A stretch of 64,000 nt of DNA from Salinispora oceanensis. Lineage in GTDB: Bacteria; Actinomycetota; Actinomycetes; Mycobacteriales; Micromonosporaceae. A model generated the notes under the pieces. That model saw nothing but the letters and a program-made list of their open reading frames with translations, was not told where the DNA came from and ran no database searches. Positions 37,602-46,465 of the stretch are shown piece after piece. Every line of letters starts with the position of its first letter. The first letter of the stretch is position 1. The translations under genes and the position numbers were made by a program. The stretch spans positions 3,318,523 to 3,382,522 of the forward strand of contig NZ_KB911579.1 in NCBI RefSeq assembly GCF_000383575.1, written 5' to 3'.

Positions 37602-37765
37602 ACGAACGAACCTCCGGAGCCGACGTTAGGGCGGTGTCACGCCGGGCGGTAGGAAGTGGCGAAGCCGGTCCCTGTCGGGCGGTGATGCCGTAGGCTGCGC
37701 GGCGCGCCACGCGGCATCCGACCTGCGGCTGCACCCGCGCACCTGGTCGGGGATAGATTGGCCCG

Positions 37766-38569
37766 GTGCGTATCGCTCGTTTCGCTCATACCAAGGGAAT
37801 GTCGTTCGGAGTCGTTGAGGGGGAGCCGGAGGCGGGTCCGCAGGGGCTGACCATCGCTGAGGTCGAGGGGCATCCGTTCGGACGGATCACCTTCTCCGGT
37901 GCCCGGTGGGCCCTCTCCGACGTCCGTCTGCTCTCGCCGATCCTGCCGAGCAAGGTGGTCTGCGTCGGCCGTAACTACGCCGAGCACGCGGCGGAGCACG
38001 GCGCGGAGGTGCCCCAGGAGCCGTTGCTCTTTCTCAAGCCGTCCACCTCGGTGATCGGGCCGCGGGACGCGATCCGGCTGCCGGCGCTGTCGAAGCAGGT
38101 CGAGCATGAGGCCGAGTTGGCCGTGGTGATCGGGGCGCCCGGAGCCCGGCGGGCCGACCGGGCCGCCGCTGCCCGTGCGGTCTTCGGCTACACCTGCGCC
38201 AACGATGTCACGGCGCGGGACCTGCAGCGGGCGGACGGACAGTGGACCCGGGCCAAGGGCTTCGACTCGTTCTGCCCGATCGGTCCCTGGATCACCACCG
38301 GCCTCGACGTCGCCGATCTGGAGATCCGGTGTGAGGTGGGTCGCGATCCGGAGGAGATGGAGGTCCGCCAGCTGGGCCGGACCCGGGACATGGTCTTCGA
38401 CGTGCCGGCCCTGGTGTCGTACGTCTCACATGTGATGACGTTGCTTCCCGGTGATGTGATCCTGACCGGCACCCCGGCCGGGGTTAGCCCGCTCGTGGAT
38501 GGGGATACGGTCACCGTGCGGATCGAGGGGGTCGGTGAGCTGACCAACCCGGTGCTGCCGGCCAGCTGA
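37766..38569 (+). CDS. Fumarylacetoacetate hydrolase family protein
   Basis: 267 residues. The FAH-fold C-terminal domain begins KVVCVGRNYAEHAAEHG (about 65). It carries metal ligands in EHEAELAVVIG and NDVTARDLQ, plus GFDSFCPIGPW and LLPGDVILTGTPAGV. These match the 2-hydroxyhepta-2,4-diene-1,7-dioate isomerase/acylpyruvase group. The exact substrate cannot be told; oxaloacetate or acylpyruvate activity is plausible. GTG 37766 has TAGATT 6 nt upstream and no ribosome site, suggesting a leaderless mRNA. Confidence 0.9.
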   Translation: MRIARFAHTKGMSFGVVEGEPEAGPQGLTIAEVEGHPFGRITFSGARWALSDVRLLSPILPSKVVCVGRNYAEHAAEHGAEVPQEPLLFLKPSTSVIGPRDAIRLPALSKQVEHEAELAVVIGAPGARRADRAAAARAVFGYTCANDVTARDLQRADGQWTRAKGFDSFCPIGPWITTGLDVADLEIRCEVGRDPEEMEVRQLGRTRDMVFDVPALVSYVSHVMTLLPGDVILTGTPAGVSPLVDGDTVTVRIEGVGELTNPVLPAS

Positions 38570-38671
38570 TCCGATGCGAGGTTTCCGCTGCTCAAGGGCG
38601 TTCTGTCGGGGGCGATTTGGCCCTGCGGCGGGAGGAGGGTAATGTTTGTGCCCGGCGCTGCAAGGCGCCGA

Positions 38672-38743
38672 TGGGGTATGGGGTAATTGGCAGCCCGACT
38701 GATTCTGGTTCAGTTAGTCTAGGTTCGAGTCCTGGTACCCCAG
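38672..38743 (+). tRNA. tRNA-Gln (CTG)
   Basis: A 72-nt cloverleaf. Acceptor TGGGGTA pairs with TACCCCA, the D-stem is GGGT/GCCC, and the anticodon stem ACTGA/TCAGT carries loop TTCTGGT (anticodon CTG). The T-arm is CTAGG-TTCGAGT-CCTGG. CCA is not encoded. It decodes CAG. Confidence 0.93.
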
Positions 38744-38809
38744 CGCTGTCTCGGCTCGGTTGAGTCGTGACCGCTGGATTCCAGCGGAGGTTCCGCCTCC
38801 GGTGGAATG

Positions 38810-38832
38810 CTTCCCACCCGTTGGGTGGGAAG
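38810..38832 (+). terminator. Hairpin after tRNA-Gln
   Basis: CTTCCCACCC (38810-38819), loop GTT, then its complement at 38823-38832; a perfect 10-bp stem. Two more small hairpins lie just upstream (CCGCTGG-ATT-CCAGCGG at 38771-38787, and one overlapping it), so the spacer between the tRNAs is densely folded. Confidence 0.5.
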
Positions 38833-38843
38833 TATTAGGTTCT

Positions 38844-38916
38844 GGCCCCGTCGTCTAGCGGCCCAGGACGCCGCCCTCTCAAGGCGGTAGCGCCGGTTCG
38901 AATCCGGTCGGGGCTA
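38844..38916 (+). tRNA. tRNA-Glu (CTC), copy 1
   Basis: A 73-nt cloverleaf with acceptor GGCCCCG/CGGGGCT and anticodon stem CCGCC/GGCGG around CTCTCAA (anticodon CTC). The T-loop is GTTCGAATC. It decodes GAG. Identical to the copy at 39161. Confidence 0.95.
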
Positions 38917-38930
38917 CAGAAGCGGTGTGA

Positions 38931-38958
38931 GCCCGTCCCGTTGTCGGGGCGGGCTTTT
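38931..38958 (+). terminator. Intrinsic terminator after tRNA-Glu copy 1
   Basis: GCCCGTCCCG (38931-38940), loop TTGT, CGGGGCGGGC (38945-38954), one T-G pair, then TTTT. Confidence 0.8.
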
Positions 38959-39160
38959 CCGTTCTCCGGACCAGTTTCACCGTGCACTTCCAGACTGGGT
39001 GTGCCCCGCACCCGGGGCCGGGTCTGCCTCGCATCGCGGTGTGGCCGCCGTGGGTGGGCTGTCCCGCCCCGAAGTGACTGCCCCCGGCGAGAGTGGTTCG
39101 GCCGGTGCGGGTAGACTATCTCCATACCGCTCAGCTGAGTGGTCGTTTGGGAAATTTCCT

Positions 39161-39233
39161 GGCCCCGTCGTCTAGCGGCCCAGGACGCCGCCCTCTCAAG
39201 GCGGTAGCGCCGGTTCGAATCCGGTCGGGGCTA
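39161..39233 (+). tRNA. tRNA-Glu (CTC), copy 2
   Basis: All 73 nt are identical to the copy at 38844-38916. The upstream flank differs, with its own AT-richer promoter-like stretch (GTTTGGGAAATTTCC at 39144-39158). The two genes therefore look independently transcribed. Confidence 0.95.
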
Positions 39234-39243
39234 CTCATCTGCG

Positions 39244-39277
39244 ACAGGCCCGTCTCGTCATGGCGAGACGGGCCTGT
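39244..39277 (+). terminator. Intrinsic terminator after tRNA-Glu copy 2
   Basis: ACAGGCCCGTCTCG (39244-39257), loop TCATGG, then the perfect complement at 39264-39277; a 14-bp stem. It may also end the facing ndgR transcript. Confidence 0.75.
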
Positions 39278-39302
39278 TGGGTTCGGTCACCAGGGCGGTG
39301 GG

Positions 39303-40001
39303 CTACAGGCCGGAGAGCCGCTGGCCGGCTCGGACGACCGCCATCGCGTGGCGTTCGCCGGGACGGCGGCCGAGCCGTTCGATGGGACCGCTGACGCTGA
39401 CGGCGGCGATGACCCGTCCGGTGCGATCCCGGATCGGAGCGGAGACGCTCGCCACCCCCGCTTCCCGTTCCGCCACGCTCTGCGCCCAGCCGCGGCGCCG
39501 GACCTCGGCGAGCGCTCGGCCGGTGAACTTCGATCGGGGCAGGAGCGGCATGACCGCCTCCGGTGGCTCCCAGGCCAGCAGGATCTGCGCCGCGGAGCCG
39601 GCGATCATGGGTAGCACCGAGCCGACCGGCACGGTGTCCCGTAGGCCGCTGGCCCGCTCGGCGGCGGCCACACAGACCCGCTCGTCGGCCCGGCGCAGGT
39701 AGAGCTGCGCGCTCTCCCCGGTGGCGTCCCGGAGCGCGCAGAGCAGGGGCTCGGCCGCGGTCAGCAGCACGTCGGGCGCGGCGTTGGCCAGCTCCCCCAG
39801 ACGGGGACCGGGGCGCCACCGTCCCTGTGTGTCGCGTACCAGCATTCGGTGGATCTCCAATGCCTGCGCCAACCGGTGGGCTGTTGCCCGGGGCAGCTTC
39901 GTACGTTCAACGAGTTCGGCCAGGCTGGCGCCGTCCACGCAGGCGGCCAGGATGACCACCGCCTTGTCGAGAACGCCGACACCGCTCATACTGTGTCCCA
40001 C
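39303..40001 (-). CDS. ndgR: IclR-family regulator NdgR/LtbR
   Basis: 232 residues. The N-terminal winged helix-turn-helix starts SGVGVLDKAV and has LPRATAHRLAQALE. The effector domain contains GESAQLYLRRADERVCVAAAE, SGLRDTVPVGS and GVASVSAPIRD. The sequence closely matches what I know of Streptomyces NdgR (LtbR in corynebacteria). It binds promoters of leuCD and other amino acid genes, and its gene is always divergent from leuCD. GTG 40001 is favoured since TAGGTT lies 7 nt upstream; ATG 39989 (MSGVGV) is the alternative. Confidence 0.93.
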   Translation of the reverse strand: MGHSMSGVGVLDKAVVILAACVDGASLAELVERTKLPRATAHRLAQALEIHRMLVRDTQGRWRPGPRLGELANAAPDVLLTAAEPLLCALRDATGESAQLYLRRADERVCVAAAERASGLRDTVPVGSVLPMIAGSAAQILLAWEPPEAVMPLLPRSKFTGRALAEVRRRGWAQSVAEREAGVASVSAPIRDRTGRVIAAVSVSGPIERLGRRPGERHAMAVVRAGQRLSGL

Positions 40002-40038
40002 AAACCGAAACCTACCTCCCAGAATTTAGGATGTCCAG
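40002..40038. promoter_or_regulatory. Divergent ndgR/leuC promoter region
   Basis: Only 37 bp separate the two start codons. For leuC, TAGGAT (40027-40032) ends 6 nt before the ATG. For ndgR, TAGGTT (40009-40014, minus strand) ends 7 nt before the GTG. Each -35 would fall inside or beyond the other -10 region. A palindrome-like TGTG-GGA-CACA lies at the ndgR start (about 39991-40001), a candidate autoregulatory site. Confidence 0.65.
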
Positions 40039-41484
40039 ATGGTGGGAGTCACTCCTGAGCCGAGGACCCTGGCCGAGAAGGTCTGGGCCTCGCACGTCGT
40101 CCGATCCGCCGAGGGCGAGCCCGACCTGCTCTTCATCGACCTGCACCTGCTCCACGAGGTGACCAGCCCGCAAGCCTTCGACGGGCTGCGCCTCGCCGGC
40201 CGCCGGGTCCGCCGCACTGACCTGACGATCGCGACCGAGGATCACAACACCCCCACCGGGTACGCGGACCCGTCGTACCGGTCCCGGCGCGGTGACCTGT
40301 TGACGATCGCCGACGCCACCTCTCGGACGCAGATCGAGACGCTGCGCCGGAATTGTGCCGAGTTCGGTGTGCGGCTGCATCCGTTGGGCGATCAGAACCA
40401 GGGGATCGTCCACGTCATCGGCCCGCAGCTGGGCCTGACCCAACCCGGGATGACGATCGTCTGCGGTGACTCGCACACCGCCACCCACGGCGCCTTCGGC
40501 GCGTTGGCCTTCGGTATCGGCACCAGCGAGGTCGAGCACGTGCTCGCCACCCAGACGCTGCCGCAGGCCCGACCGAAGACGATGGCGGTGAACGTCGTCG
40601 GTGAACTCGGGCCGGGTGTTACCGCGAAGGACCTGGTGCTCGCGCTGATCGCCCAGGTCGGTACGGGTGGTGGCCGCGGGCATGTCGTGGAGTACCGGGG
40701 CGAGGCGATCCGGAAGCTGTCCATGGAGGGGCGGATGACCGTCGCCAACATGTCGATCGAGTGGGGTGCCAAGGCCGGGCTGATCGCGCCGGACGAGACG
40801 ACGTTCGACTACCTCAGGGGGCGGCCGAACGCCCCCGCCGGGGCTGACTGGGAGGCGGCGGTCGCGTACTGGCGGACGCTACCCACCGACGCGGGCGCGA
40901 CGTTCGACTCCGAGGTAACCCTGGACGCGAGCCGGGTCACGCCGTTCGTGACCTGGGGCACCAACCCGGGTCAGGGCGCGGCACTGGACGCGCGGGTGCC
41001 GAATCCGGAGGAGTTCGCCACCGAGCCGGAGCGGGCCGCCGCCCGTCGAGCCCTGGAGTACATGGACCTCGCCGTGGGCACTCCGCTGCGGGACCTCACC
41101 GTTGACGTGGTCTTCGTCGGCTCCTGCACCAACGGCCGGATTGAGGACCTGCGGGTGGCCGCCGACGTGCTGCGCGGGCGCCGGGTGGCCCCGGGTGTGC
41201 GGATGCTCGTCGTGCCGGGCTCCGCCGCGGTGCGGGCGGGCGCCGAGGCGGAAGGGCTGGACAAGGTCTTCACCGAGGCAGGTGCTGAGTGGCGCTTCGC
41301 GGGCTGCTCGATGTGTCTGGGGATGAACCCGGACACGCTTCGCCCGGGCCAGCGCGCCGCCTCCACCTCGAACCGTAACTTCGAGGGCCGCCAGGGCCGG
41401 GGTGGACGTACCCACCTGGTCTCCCCGCCGGTCGCCGCCGCCACCGCGGTGGTGGGCCGGCTGGCGGCTCCCGCCGATCTGTAG
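40039..41484 (+). CDS. leuC: 3-isopropylmalate dehydratase large subunit
   Basis: A 481-residue aconitase-family subunit. With LeuD it isomerises 2- to 3-isopropylmalate, and citramalate to 3-methylmalate in the CimA route. The 4Fe-4S ligands are in VGSCTNGR (about residue 359) and the CSMC segment of [24 protein letters not shown]-type and TEDHNTPTG blocks are visible. The ATG at 40039 has no Shine-Dalgarno sequence but a -10 6 nt upstream. leuD follows after 15 nt. Confidence 0.97.
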   Translation: MVGVTPEPRTLAEKVWASHVVRSAEGEPDLLFIDLHLLHEVTSPQAFDGLRLAGRRVRRTDLTIATEDHNTPTGYADPSYRSRRGDLLTIADATSRTQIETLRRNCAEFGVRLHPLGDQNQGIVHVIGPQLGLTQPGMTIVCGDSHTATHGAFGALAFGIGTSEVEHVLATQTLPQARPKTMAVNVVGELGPGVTAKDLVLALIAQVGTGGGRGHVVEYRGEAIRKLSMEGRMTVANMSIEWGAKAGLIAPDETTFDYLRGRPNAPAGADWEAAVAYWRTLPTDAGATFDSEVTLDASRVTPFVTWGTNPGQGAALDARVPNPEEFATEPERAAARRALEYMDLAVGTPLRDLTVDVVFVGSCTNGRIEDLRVAADVLRGRRVAPGVRMLVVPGSAAVRAGAEAEGLDKVFTEAGAEWRFAGCSMCLGMNPDTLRPGQRAASTSNRNFEGRQGRGGRTHLVSPPVAAATAVVGRLAAPADL

Positions 41485-41499
41485 CAAGGGATACCGCTG

Positions 41500-42087
41500 A
41501 TGGAGAAGTTCACCATCCACACCGGCACCGCTGTGCCACTGCGTTTTTCTAATGTGGATACCGATCAGATTATCCCCGCCGTGCATCTGAAGCGGGTAAC
41601 GCGAACGGGTTTCGCGGATGCGTTGTTCAGTGCCTGGCGGGAGGATCAGGCGTTTGTCCTCAATAATGAATCATATTCTGGTGCCTCGATTCTCGTTGCT
41701 GGCCCCGAGTTCGGCACCGGTTCTTCCCGCGAGCATGCCGTCTGGGCCTTGCGGGACTGGGGGTTCCGGGCTGTGCTGGCCCCGCGCTTCGGGGACATCT
41801 TCCGGGGTAACGCGCTCAAGGGAGGGCTGCTGCCCGTTGAGCTGGAATTGGAAGTGGTCGAAGAGATCTGGGGTCGCGTCGAGGCCGATCCCAGCACGCA
41901 GATCACCGTCGACCTCGCCGCCCGCCAGGTCCAGGTCGCGGATGCGACCTGGGCGTTCCCGCTGGACGAGTTCAGCCGCTGGCGGCTGATGGAGGGCTTG
42001 GACGACATTGGACTCACGCTTCGGCACGAACCCCTGATCGGTGCCTTCGAGGCAGCGCGGCGGCCGTTCCTACCGACCATCACATAG
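41500..42087 (+). CDS. leuD: 3-isopropylmalate dehydratase small subunit
   Basis: A 195-residue swivel domain subunit partnering Leu[19 protein letters not shown] at the N-terminus and [17 protein letters not shown] in the middle are diagnostic. The segment 41540-41700 uses more A/T-ending codons than its neighbours (TTT TCT AAT, AAT AAT GAA TCA TAT), unusual here. A 10-bp terminator hairpin follows the stop by about 30 nt. Confidence 0.96.
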   Translation: MEKFTIHTGTAVPLRFSNVDTDQIIPAVHLKRVTRTGFADALFSAWREDQAFVLNNESYSGASILVAGPEFGTGSSREHAVWALRDWGFRAVLAPRFGDIFRGNALKGGLLPVELELEVVEEIWGRVEADPSTQITVDLAARQVQVADATWAFPLDEFSRWRLMEGLDDIGLTLRHEPLIGAFEAARRPFLPTIT

Positions 42088-42115
42088 CTGCCTGCCCCGC
42101 CCCGCGAGGGAAAAT

Positions 42116-42144
42116 CGCCCCCACCGGCGTCGCTGGTGGGGGCG
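42116..42144 (+). terminator. Terminator of leuCD
   Basis: CGCCCCCACC (42116-42125), a 9-nt loop, then the perfect complement at 42135-42144, followed by AATCTGTT. Confidence 0.75.
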
Positions 42145-42260
42145 AATCTGTTGCGACACAAGGGTCTTTTTCTGTCGAATGTTTGTGTAGCGCCAGCGCA
42201 GGGCATAACGTGCGCGCAGAATGGCTCGCGTCGAGTCAGTTGCACAATCGGGAGGAAGTC

Positions 42261-42947
42261 GTGAACAAGGCCGAGCTTATCGAGTCGCTCGCCGTTCGCC
42301 TGGGGGACCGGAAGACGGCGACGGCCGCGCTCGACGCGGTCCTCACTGAGGTCCAGGCGGCGGTTACCAAGGGTGAGAAGGTATCGATCACCGGCTTCGG
42401 AGCGTTCGAGAAGCGTGTCCGGGGAGCCCGAACAGCGCGCAATCCACGGACCGGCGAGGCGGTGAAGGTCAAGAAGACCTCCGTCCCGACGTTCCGCCCG
42501 GGTACCGGGTTCAAGGAGATGGTGGCCAGCGGCAAGGCGCCGAAGGCCACAGCGGCGAAGAAGAGCACCGCCGCCAAGGCGGCCGGGGCCAGGACCACTG
42601 GCACCGCGGCCAAGAAGACGACCGCGGCGAAGGCCACCGCCGCCAAGAAGACGACCGCCGCGAAGGCCACCGCGGCCAAGAAGACCACCGCGGCCAAGAA
42701 GGCCACCGCGGCCAAGAAGACGACCGCGGCCAAGGCCACCGGGGCGAAGAAGACCGCGGCGAAGAAGACCACCGCGGCGAAGACCGCTCCGCCGAAGCGC
42801 ACCACCGCGACGAAGGCCACCACGGCGCGGAAGTCCGCGACGAAGAAGGCGGTACCGGCCACGAAGGCGACGGCGGTCCGGAAGAGTGCGGCGGCCACGA
42901 AGGTCACCGCGCGGAAGGCACCGGCGAAGCGGGCGACCAAGCGCTGA
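42261..42947 (+). CDS. hup: HU-family nucleoid protein with long Lys/Ala tail
   Basis: 228 residues. The first 90 are a complete HU domain ([51 protein letters not shown]). The rest is a low-complexity tail built of A-K-K-T-T-A-A-K units, like HupB/Hlp of mycobacteria and HupS of Streptomyces. It binds DNA without sequence preference; the tail resembles histone H1 and adds compaction. GGAGGAAG is 2 nt before GTG 42261. The DNA of the tail is a degenerate tandem repeat. Confidence 0.96.
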   Translation: MNKAELIESLAVRLGDRKTATAALDAVLTEVQAAVTKGEKVSITGFGAFEKRVRGARTARNPRTGEAVKVKKTSVPTFRPGTGFKEMVASGKAPKATAAKKSTAAKAAGARTTGTAAKKTTAAKATAAKKTTAAKATAAKKTTAAKKATAAKKTTAAKATGAKKTAAKKTTAAKTAPPKRTTATKATTARKSATKKAVPATKATAVRKSAAATKVTARKAPAKRATKR

Positions 42948-42996
42948 GCCGGCACCGTCGGGGGCGGCCACCAGCACGGTGGGCGCCCCCGACGCG

Positions 42997-43866
42997 CTAC
43001 AAGGGGTCGGGGGCGAGGAGGGTCGCGCCGGAGAAGGCGAGCAGCCAACCGGCCCCGTTCTGGGTGGTGAAGTCCGCACCGCGGCCGGAGAGGCGCTCCA
43101 GCGCCCCCGAAACTATCGAGCCCGGGCAACACACCACGGCCGGCGTACCGGCCGTGCCGAAGGCGGCCAGGCAGGCGGCAGCGGCCAACGCGCACTCGTC
43201 CTGGCTCTGGCCCGCCCGCGGCTCGTCCAGATCTCTGGTTACCGCAATGGGCAGGTCCAAGAATTCCGCCACCGGGCTGAGGGTCTGGACGTAGCGCCGG
43301 GCCGACGCGGCGAGCAGGCGTACCGGCGCGACCACGGCCACCAGCGGCACCAGCCGTCGTGCCTGGGCCCAGCCGGCGACAGAGAGCGGTCGGCCGCTCT
43401 GGGACCCGGCCCAACTGCTCCACCCACCCGCGTCCGCGTGCCGCACCAGCATGACCGTCGCGGTCACCGGTGGCAGGGCCGCGAATGCGCGGACCACCGC
43501 CGCGTCGTGCGGGTGACTGACCAACCGCACCGCCCGGTCCACCGCGAGCCAGCGCACCTCGTCAACCTCTTTGTCGGGCGGAGAGACATCGGTCCCGACC
43601 GCCCGCATCGACCAATAGTCGACCACCTTCGGCCGGTTCTGGCTGCGGTAACGCACGCTCGGCAGCCGGGCCTGCGGCACCGCCCGCACGCCGGTCTCCT
43701 CGGCGACCTCCCGGAGGGCGGCGCGGAGCGGGTGCTCGCCCGGCTCGAGCTTTCCCTTCGGCAGCGACCAGTCGCCGTAGCGGGGGCGGTGCACCAGGCA
43801 GACCTCGACATCGCCCTTGCCTGGCCGCCAGAGGACACCGCCGGCCGACCGGATCCCGCTCGCCAT
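42997..43866 (-). CDS. mutT1: MutT1-type Nudix hydrolase fused to histidine phosphatase domain
   Basis: 289 residues. The N-terminal Nudix domain (about 1-130) contains the box GKLEPGEHPLRAALREVAEETGV. The C-terminal half (about 135-289) is a phosphoglycerate-mutase-like domain with LVRHADA (catalytic His). This matches mycobacterial MutT1, which removes 8-oxo-dGTP and diadenosine polyphosphates and then dephosphorylates the product. ATG 43866 has TACGCT 6 nt upstream (minus strand), suggesting leaderless transcription, although it lies only 4 nt after the ppk stop. Confidence 0.93.
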   Translation of the reverse strand: MASGIRSAGGVLWRPGKGDVEVCLVHRPRYGDWSLPKGKLEPGEHPLRAALREVAEETGVRAVPQARLPSVRYRSQNRPKVVDYWSMRAVGTDVSPPDKEVDEVRWLAVDRAVRLVSHPHDAAVVRAFAALPPVTATVMLVRHADAGGWSSWAGSQSGRPLSVAGWAQARRLVPLVAVVAPVRLLAASARRYVQTLSPVAEFLDLPIAVTRDLDEPRAGQSQDECALAAAACLAAFGTAGTPAVVCCPGSIVSGALERLSGRGADFTTQNGAGWLLAFSGATLLAPDPL

Positions 43867-43870
43867 CTGG

Positions 43871-46204
43871 TCAGCGTACGGCGGTGCCGCCGACTCGGCG
43901 TAGCAGCAACTCCTGTAGGTGTGCCCGGGGGTCGTCCCCGGTGCCGGAGCGCCGGTGCCAGCTGCCCTCCGCGTCCAGCTCGAACGCCTCCACGTCGGGG
44001 CTGAACGCGGCGATCAGCACGTGATCCAGCTCGGCTCGGGCTACCGGGTCGGTGACCCGTACCAGCGCCTCGACCCGCCGGTCCAGGTTGCGGTGCATCA
44101 GATCGGCCGAGCCCATCCAGAACTCGGCGTCACCGTCGTTGCCGAACCGGAAGATCCGCGAATGTTCCAGGAACCGCCCGAGGACCGAGCGGACCCGGAT
44201 GTTCTCCGACAGGCCCGGAACCCCGGGACGGAGCGTGCACATCCCCCGAATCAGCAGGTCCACATGGACGCCGGCCCGGGAGGCCCGGTAGAGCGCATCG
44301 GTGATCTCCTCGTCAACCAGCGAGTTCACCTTGAACTGGACCAGCCCCGACCGGCCGAGCCGGACATTCGAGATCTCCCGCTCGATCCGCTCGATCAGGC
44401 CGCTGCGGATTCCCTGTGGCGCCACGAGCAGCTGCCGGTACGCCGTCTGCCGGCTGTAGCCGGTCAGCACGTTGAACAGGTCGGTCAGGTCGGCGCCGAT
44501 CTCCGGATCGGCGGTGAGGAGGCCGAAGTCCTCGTAGAGCCGGGCGGTCTTGGGGTGGTAGTTGCCGGTGCCGATATGGCAGTAGCGGCGGATCTGACTG
44601 CCTTCCTGCCGGACCACCAGCGCCGTCTTGCAGTGCGTCTTGAGCCCCACCAGGCCGTAGACGACGTGGCACCCGGCGCGTTCGAGCGTCCGCGCCCAGC
44701 CGATGTTGGCGATCTCGTCGAACCGGGCCTTCAACTCGACCAGCACCACCACCTGCTTGCCGGCCTCCGCCGCGTCTACCAGGGCGTCCACGATGGGGGA
44801 GTCGCCGCTGGTGCGGTAGAGGGTCTGCTTGATGGCCAGCACGTTCGGGTCCGCGGCGGCCTGCTCGATGAAGCGCTGCACGCTGGTGGCGAAGGAGCGA
44901 TACGGGTGGTGCACCAGCACGTCACCGTCGCGCAGGGTGGCGAAGACGCTGCGCGGCACCTCGCCCTCGGCGAGCCGTGGGTGGGTGGCCGGCACGAACG
45001 GCGGATCCTTCAGGTCCGGCCGATCCGCCTCGCCGTAGAGCTGCCAGAGCGCCGACAGGTCGAGCAGGCCATTGACCCGCTGGACATCCTGGGGGTCCAT
45101 GTCCAGTTCGCGGACGAGGAGCTCCAGCATGTGTTCGGAGATCGAGGCGGCCACCTCCAGCCGTACCGACGGGCCGAATCGACGGCGGGCGAGTTCCCGT
45201 TCGAGGGCCTGCAGCAGGTCCTCGTCCCGGTCCTCGTCAACCTCCACCTCGGCGTTGCGGGTGACCCGGAAGAGGTGGCACTCCACCACCCGCATCCCGG
45301 AGAAGAGCTGGCCCAGGTGCACCGAAATCAGATCCTCCACCGGCAGTACCTGGACGCCGGGCTGGTCACGGTGGACGCGGACGAACCGGGGCACGTTGTT
45401 GGGCACCTTGACCCGGGCGAACAGCTCCGATCCGCTGTCCGGGGCGCAGACGGAGACCGCCAGGTTGAGGGAGCGCCCGGAGATGTACGGGAACGGGTGT
45501 GCCGGGTCAACCGCGAGGGGGGTGAGCACGGGGAAGATGTGCTCGCCGAAGTAGGTGCGTAACCGGGTGTGCTCGGCGTCGGTCAGGTCACCCCAGCGGA
45601 GGATGCGCAGACCCGTGGCGGCCAGCTTCGGCAGGAGGTCGTCAACGAAGCAGGCGGCCTGCCGGGAAACCAGGGTGGCGGTCTTCTCCGCGATCAGCTC
45701 CAGCTGGGTGCGCAGCGGCATCCGGTCGCCACCGCGGACCGGCAGCCCGGCGGAGAGCCGTCGCTTCAGCCCGGCGACCCGCACCATGTAGAACTCGTCG
45801 AGGTTGCTCGCGAAGATGGCGAGAAACTTCGCCCGTTCCAGTAGCGGGGTGCGCGGGTCCTCGGCGAGTGCGAGGACGCGGGCGTTGAAGTCCAGCCAGG
45901 AGAGCTCCCGATTGAGGAACCGGTCGTCCGGCAGCGGTTGCGTGGCGGGCGGTTCGTCGGGCGGCGCCGGCTGGTCCGGCACCGGGTCGAGTACCTCCGC
46001 CAAGCCGGCGGCGTCGTCGGCTGGGTTAACGCTGGTTGGGTCGCTCGGGTCAACACTGGTCGGGTCGGCCGGGGAGGCGGCGGTGTCGGTGCCCCGGGCG
46101 GACAGGAAGCGACCGTTGGCCCCACGGGGGCGGGAGCCGTTGTGGGGTGGAACCGCCGGTCGGCCGGCGACGGAGTCAGCGGGGTGCTCGCCAGGGGTGC
46201 TCAC
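43871..46204 (-). CDS. ppk: Polyphosphate kinase 1
   Basis: A 777-residue PPK1 that makes polyphosphate from ATP reversibly. About 90 residues of Pro/Asp/Ser/Thr-rich sequence (with repeated DPTSV) precede the N-terminal domain at [17 protein letters not shown]. The phosphorylated His lies in [22 protein letters not shown] (about residue 540) and [16 protein letters not shown] is the ATP region. GTG 46204 has no clear ribosome site; CAAGAT is 6 nt upstream. mutT1 follows 4 nt downstream, so both are probably one unit handling polyphosphate/nucleotide hygiene. Confidence 0.95.
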   Translation of the reverse strand: MSTPGEHPADSVAGRPAVPPHNGSRPRGANGRFLSARGTDTAASPADPTSVDPSDPTSVNPADDAAGLAEVLDPVPDQPAPPDEPPATQPLPDDRFLNRELSWLDFNARVLALAEDPRTPLLERAKFLAIFASNLDEFYMVRVAGLKRRLSAGLPVRGGDRMPLRTQLELIAEKTATLVSRQAACFVDDLLPKLAATGLRILRWGDLTDAEHTRLRTYFGEHIFPVLTPLAVDPAHPFPYISGRSLNLAVSVCAPDSGSELFARVKVPNNVPRFVRVHRDQPGVQVLPVEDLISVHLGQLFSGMRVVECHLFRVTRNAEVEVDEDRDEDLLQALERELARRRFGPSVRLEVAASISEHMLELLVRELDMDPQDVQRVNGLLDLSALWQLYGEADRPDLKDPPFVPATHPRLAEGEVPRSVFATLRDGDVLVHHPYRSFATSVQRFIEQAAADPNVLAIKQTLYRTSGDSPIVDALVDAAEAGKQVVVLVELKARFDEIANIGWARTLERAGCHVVYGLVGLKTHCKTALVVRQEGSQIRRYCHIGTGNYHPKTARLYEDFGLLTADPEIGADLTDLFNVLTGYSRQTAYRQLLVAPQGIRSGLIERIEREISNVRLGRSGLVQFKVNSLVDEEITDALYRASRAGVHVDLLIRGMCTLRPGVPGLSENIRVRSVLGRFLEHSRIFRFGNDGDAEFWMGSADLMHRNLDRRVEALVRVTDPVARAELDHVLIAAFSPDVEAFELDAEGSWHRRSGTGDDPRAHLQELLLRRVGGTAVR

Positions 46205-46257
46205 CCGCCCATCTTGACCGGAGCCCGGTTAACGCCAAATGAACTTGGCCGGGTTGC

Positions 46258-46455
46258 TTAGCTCATCGTCGGCAACGTCACGCGAATTACCGTTCCCGCC
46301 CCGTCGGTCTCCACCCGCAGCCGTTGGCCGAGGCGGAGCAGCCGTAGGCCGGAGGCGTCGAAGGCCGGAGCCGGAAACGCCAGTTCGGTGCCGTCGTCGA
46401 GGAGGAGTACGCCGCTGCGGGTCGTCGCGTCGTAGGTGGCCACCGTGCCCTGCAT
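46258..46455 (-). CDS. Small cold-shock-like OB-fold protein
   Basis: 65 residues from ATG 46455: MQGTVATYDATTRSGVLLLD and LRLLRLGQRLRVE are recognisable. This is the N-terminal pattern of actinobacterial cold-shock-domain proteins, though the RNA-binding aromatic motifs of CspA are not evident. TAGCGT lies 7 nt upstream of the ATG (46463-46468, minus strand) without a ribosome site, suggesting a leaderless mRNA. The frame is open farther upstream but would overlap cofC and is not homologous. It sits between cofC and ppk. Confidence 0.75.
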   Translation of the reverse strand: MQGTVATYDATTRSGVLLLDDGTELAFPAPAFDASGLRLLRLGQRLRVETDGAGTVIRVTLPTMS

Positions 46456-46465
46456 GACCGGCACG

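Noticed and set aside
38844..39233. Duplicate tRNA-Glu as attL/attR of an integrated element
   Set aside because: Only about 240 bp between copies, no integrase or phage gene, and both copies are full-length tRNAs.
42540..42900. Tandem repeats as a CRISPR or satellite array
   Set aside because: The repeat is in frame and encodes the HU Lys/Ala tail; there are no unique spacers.
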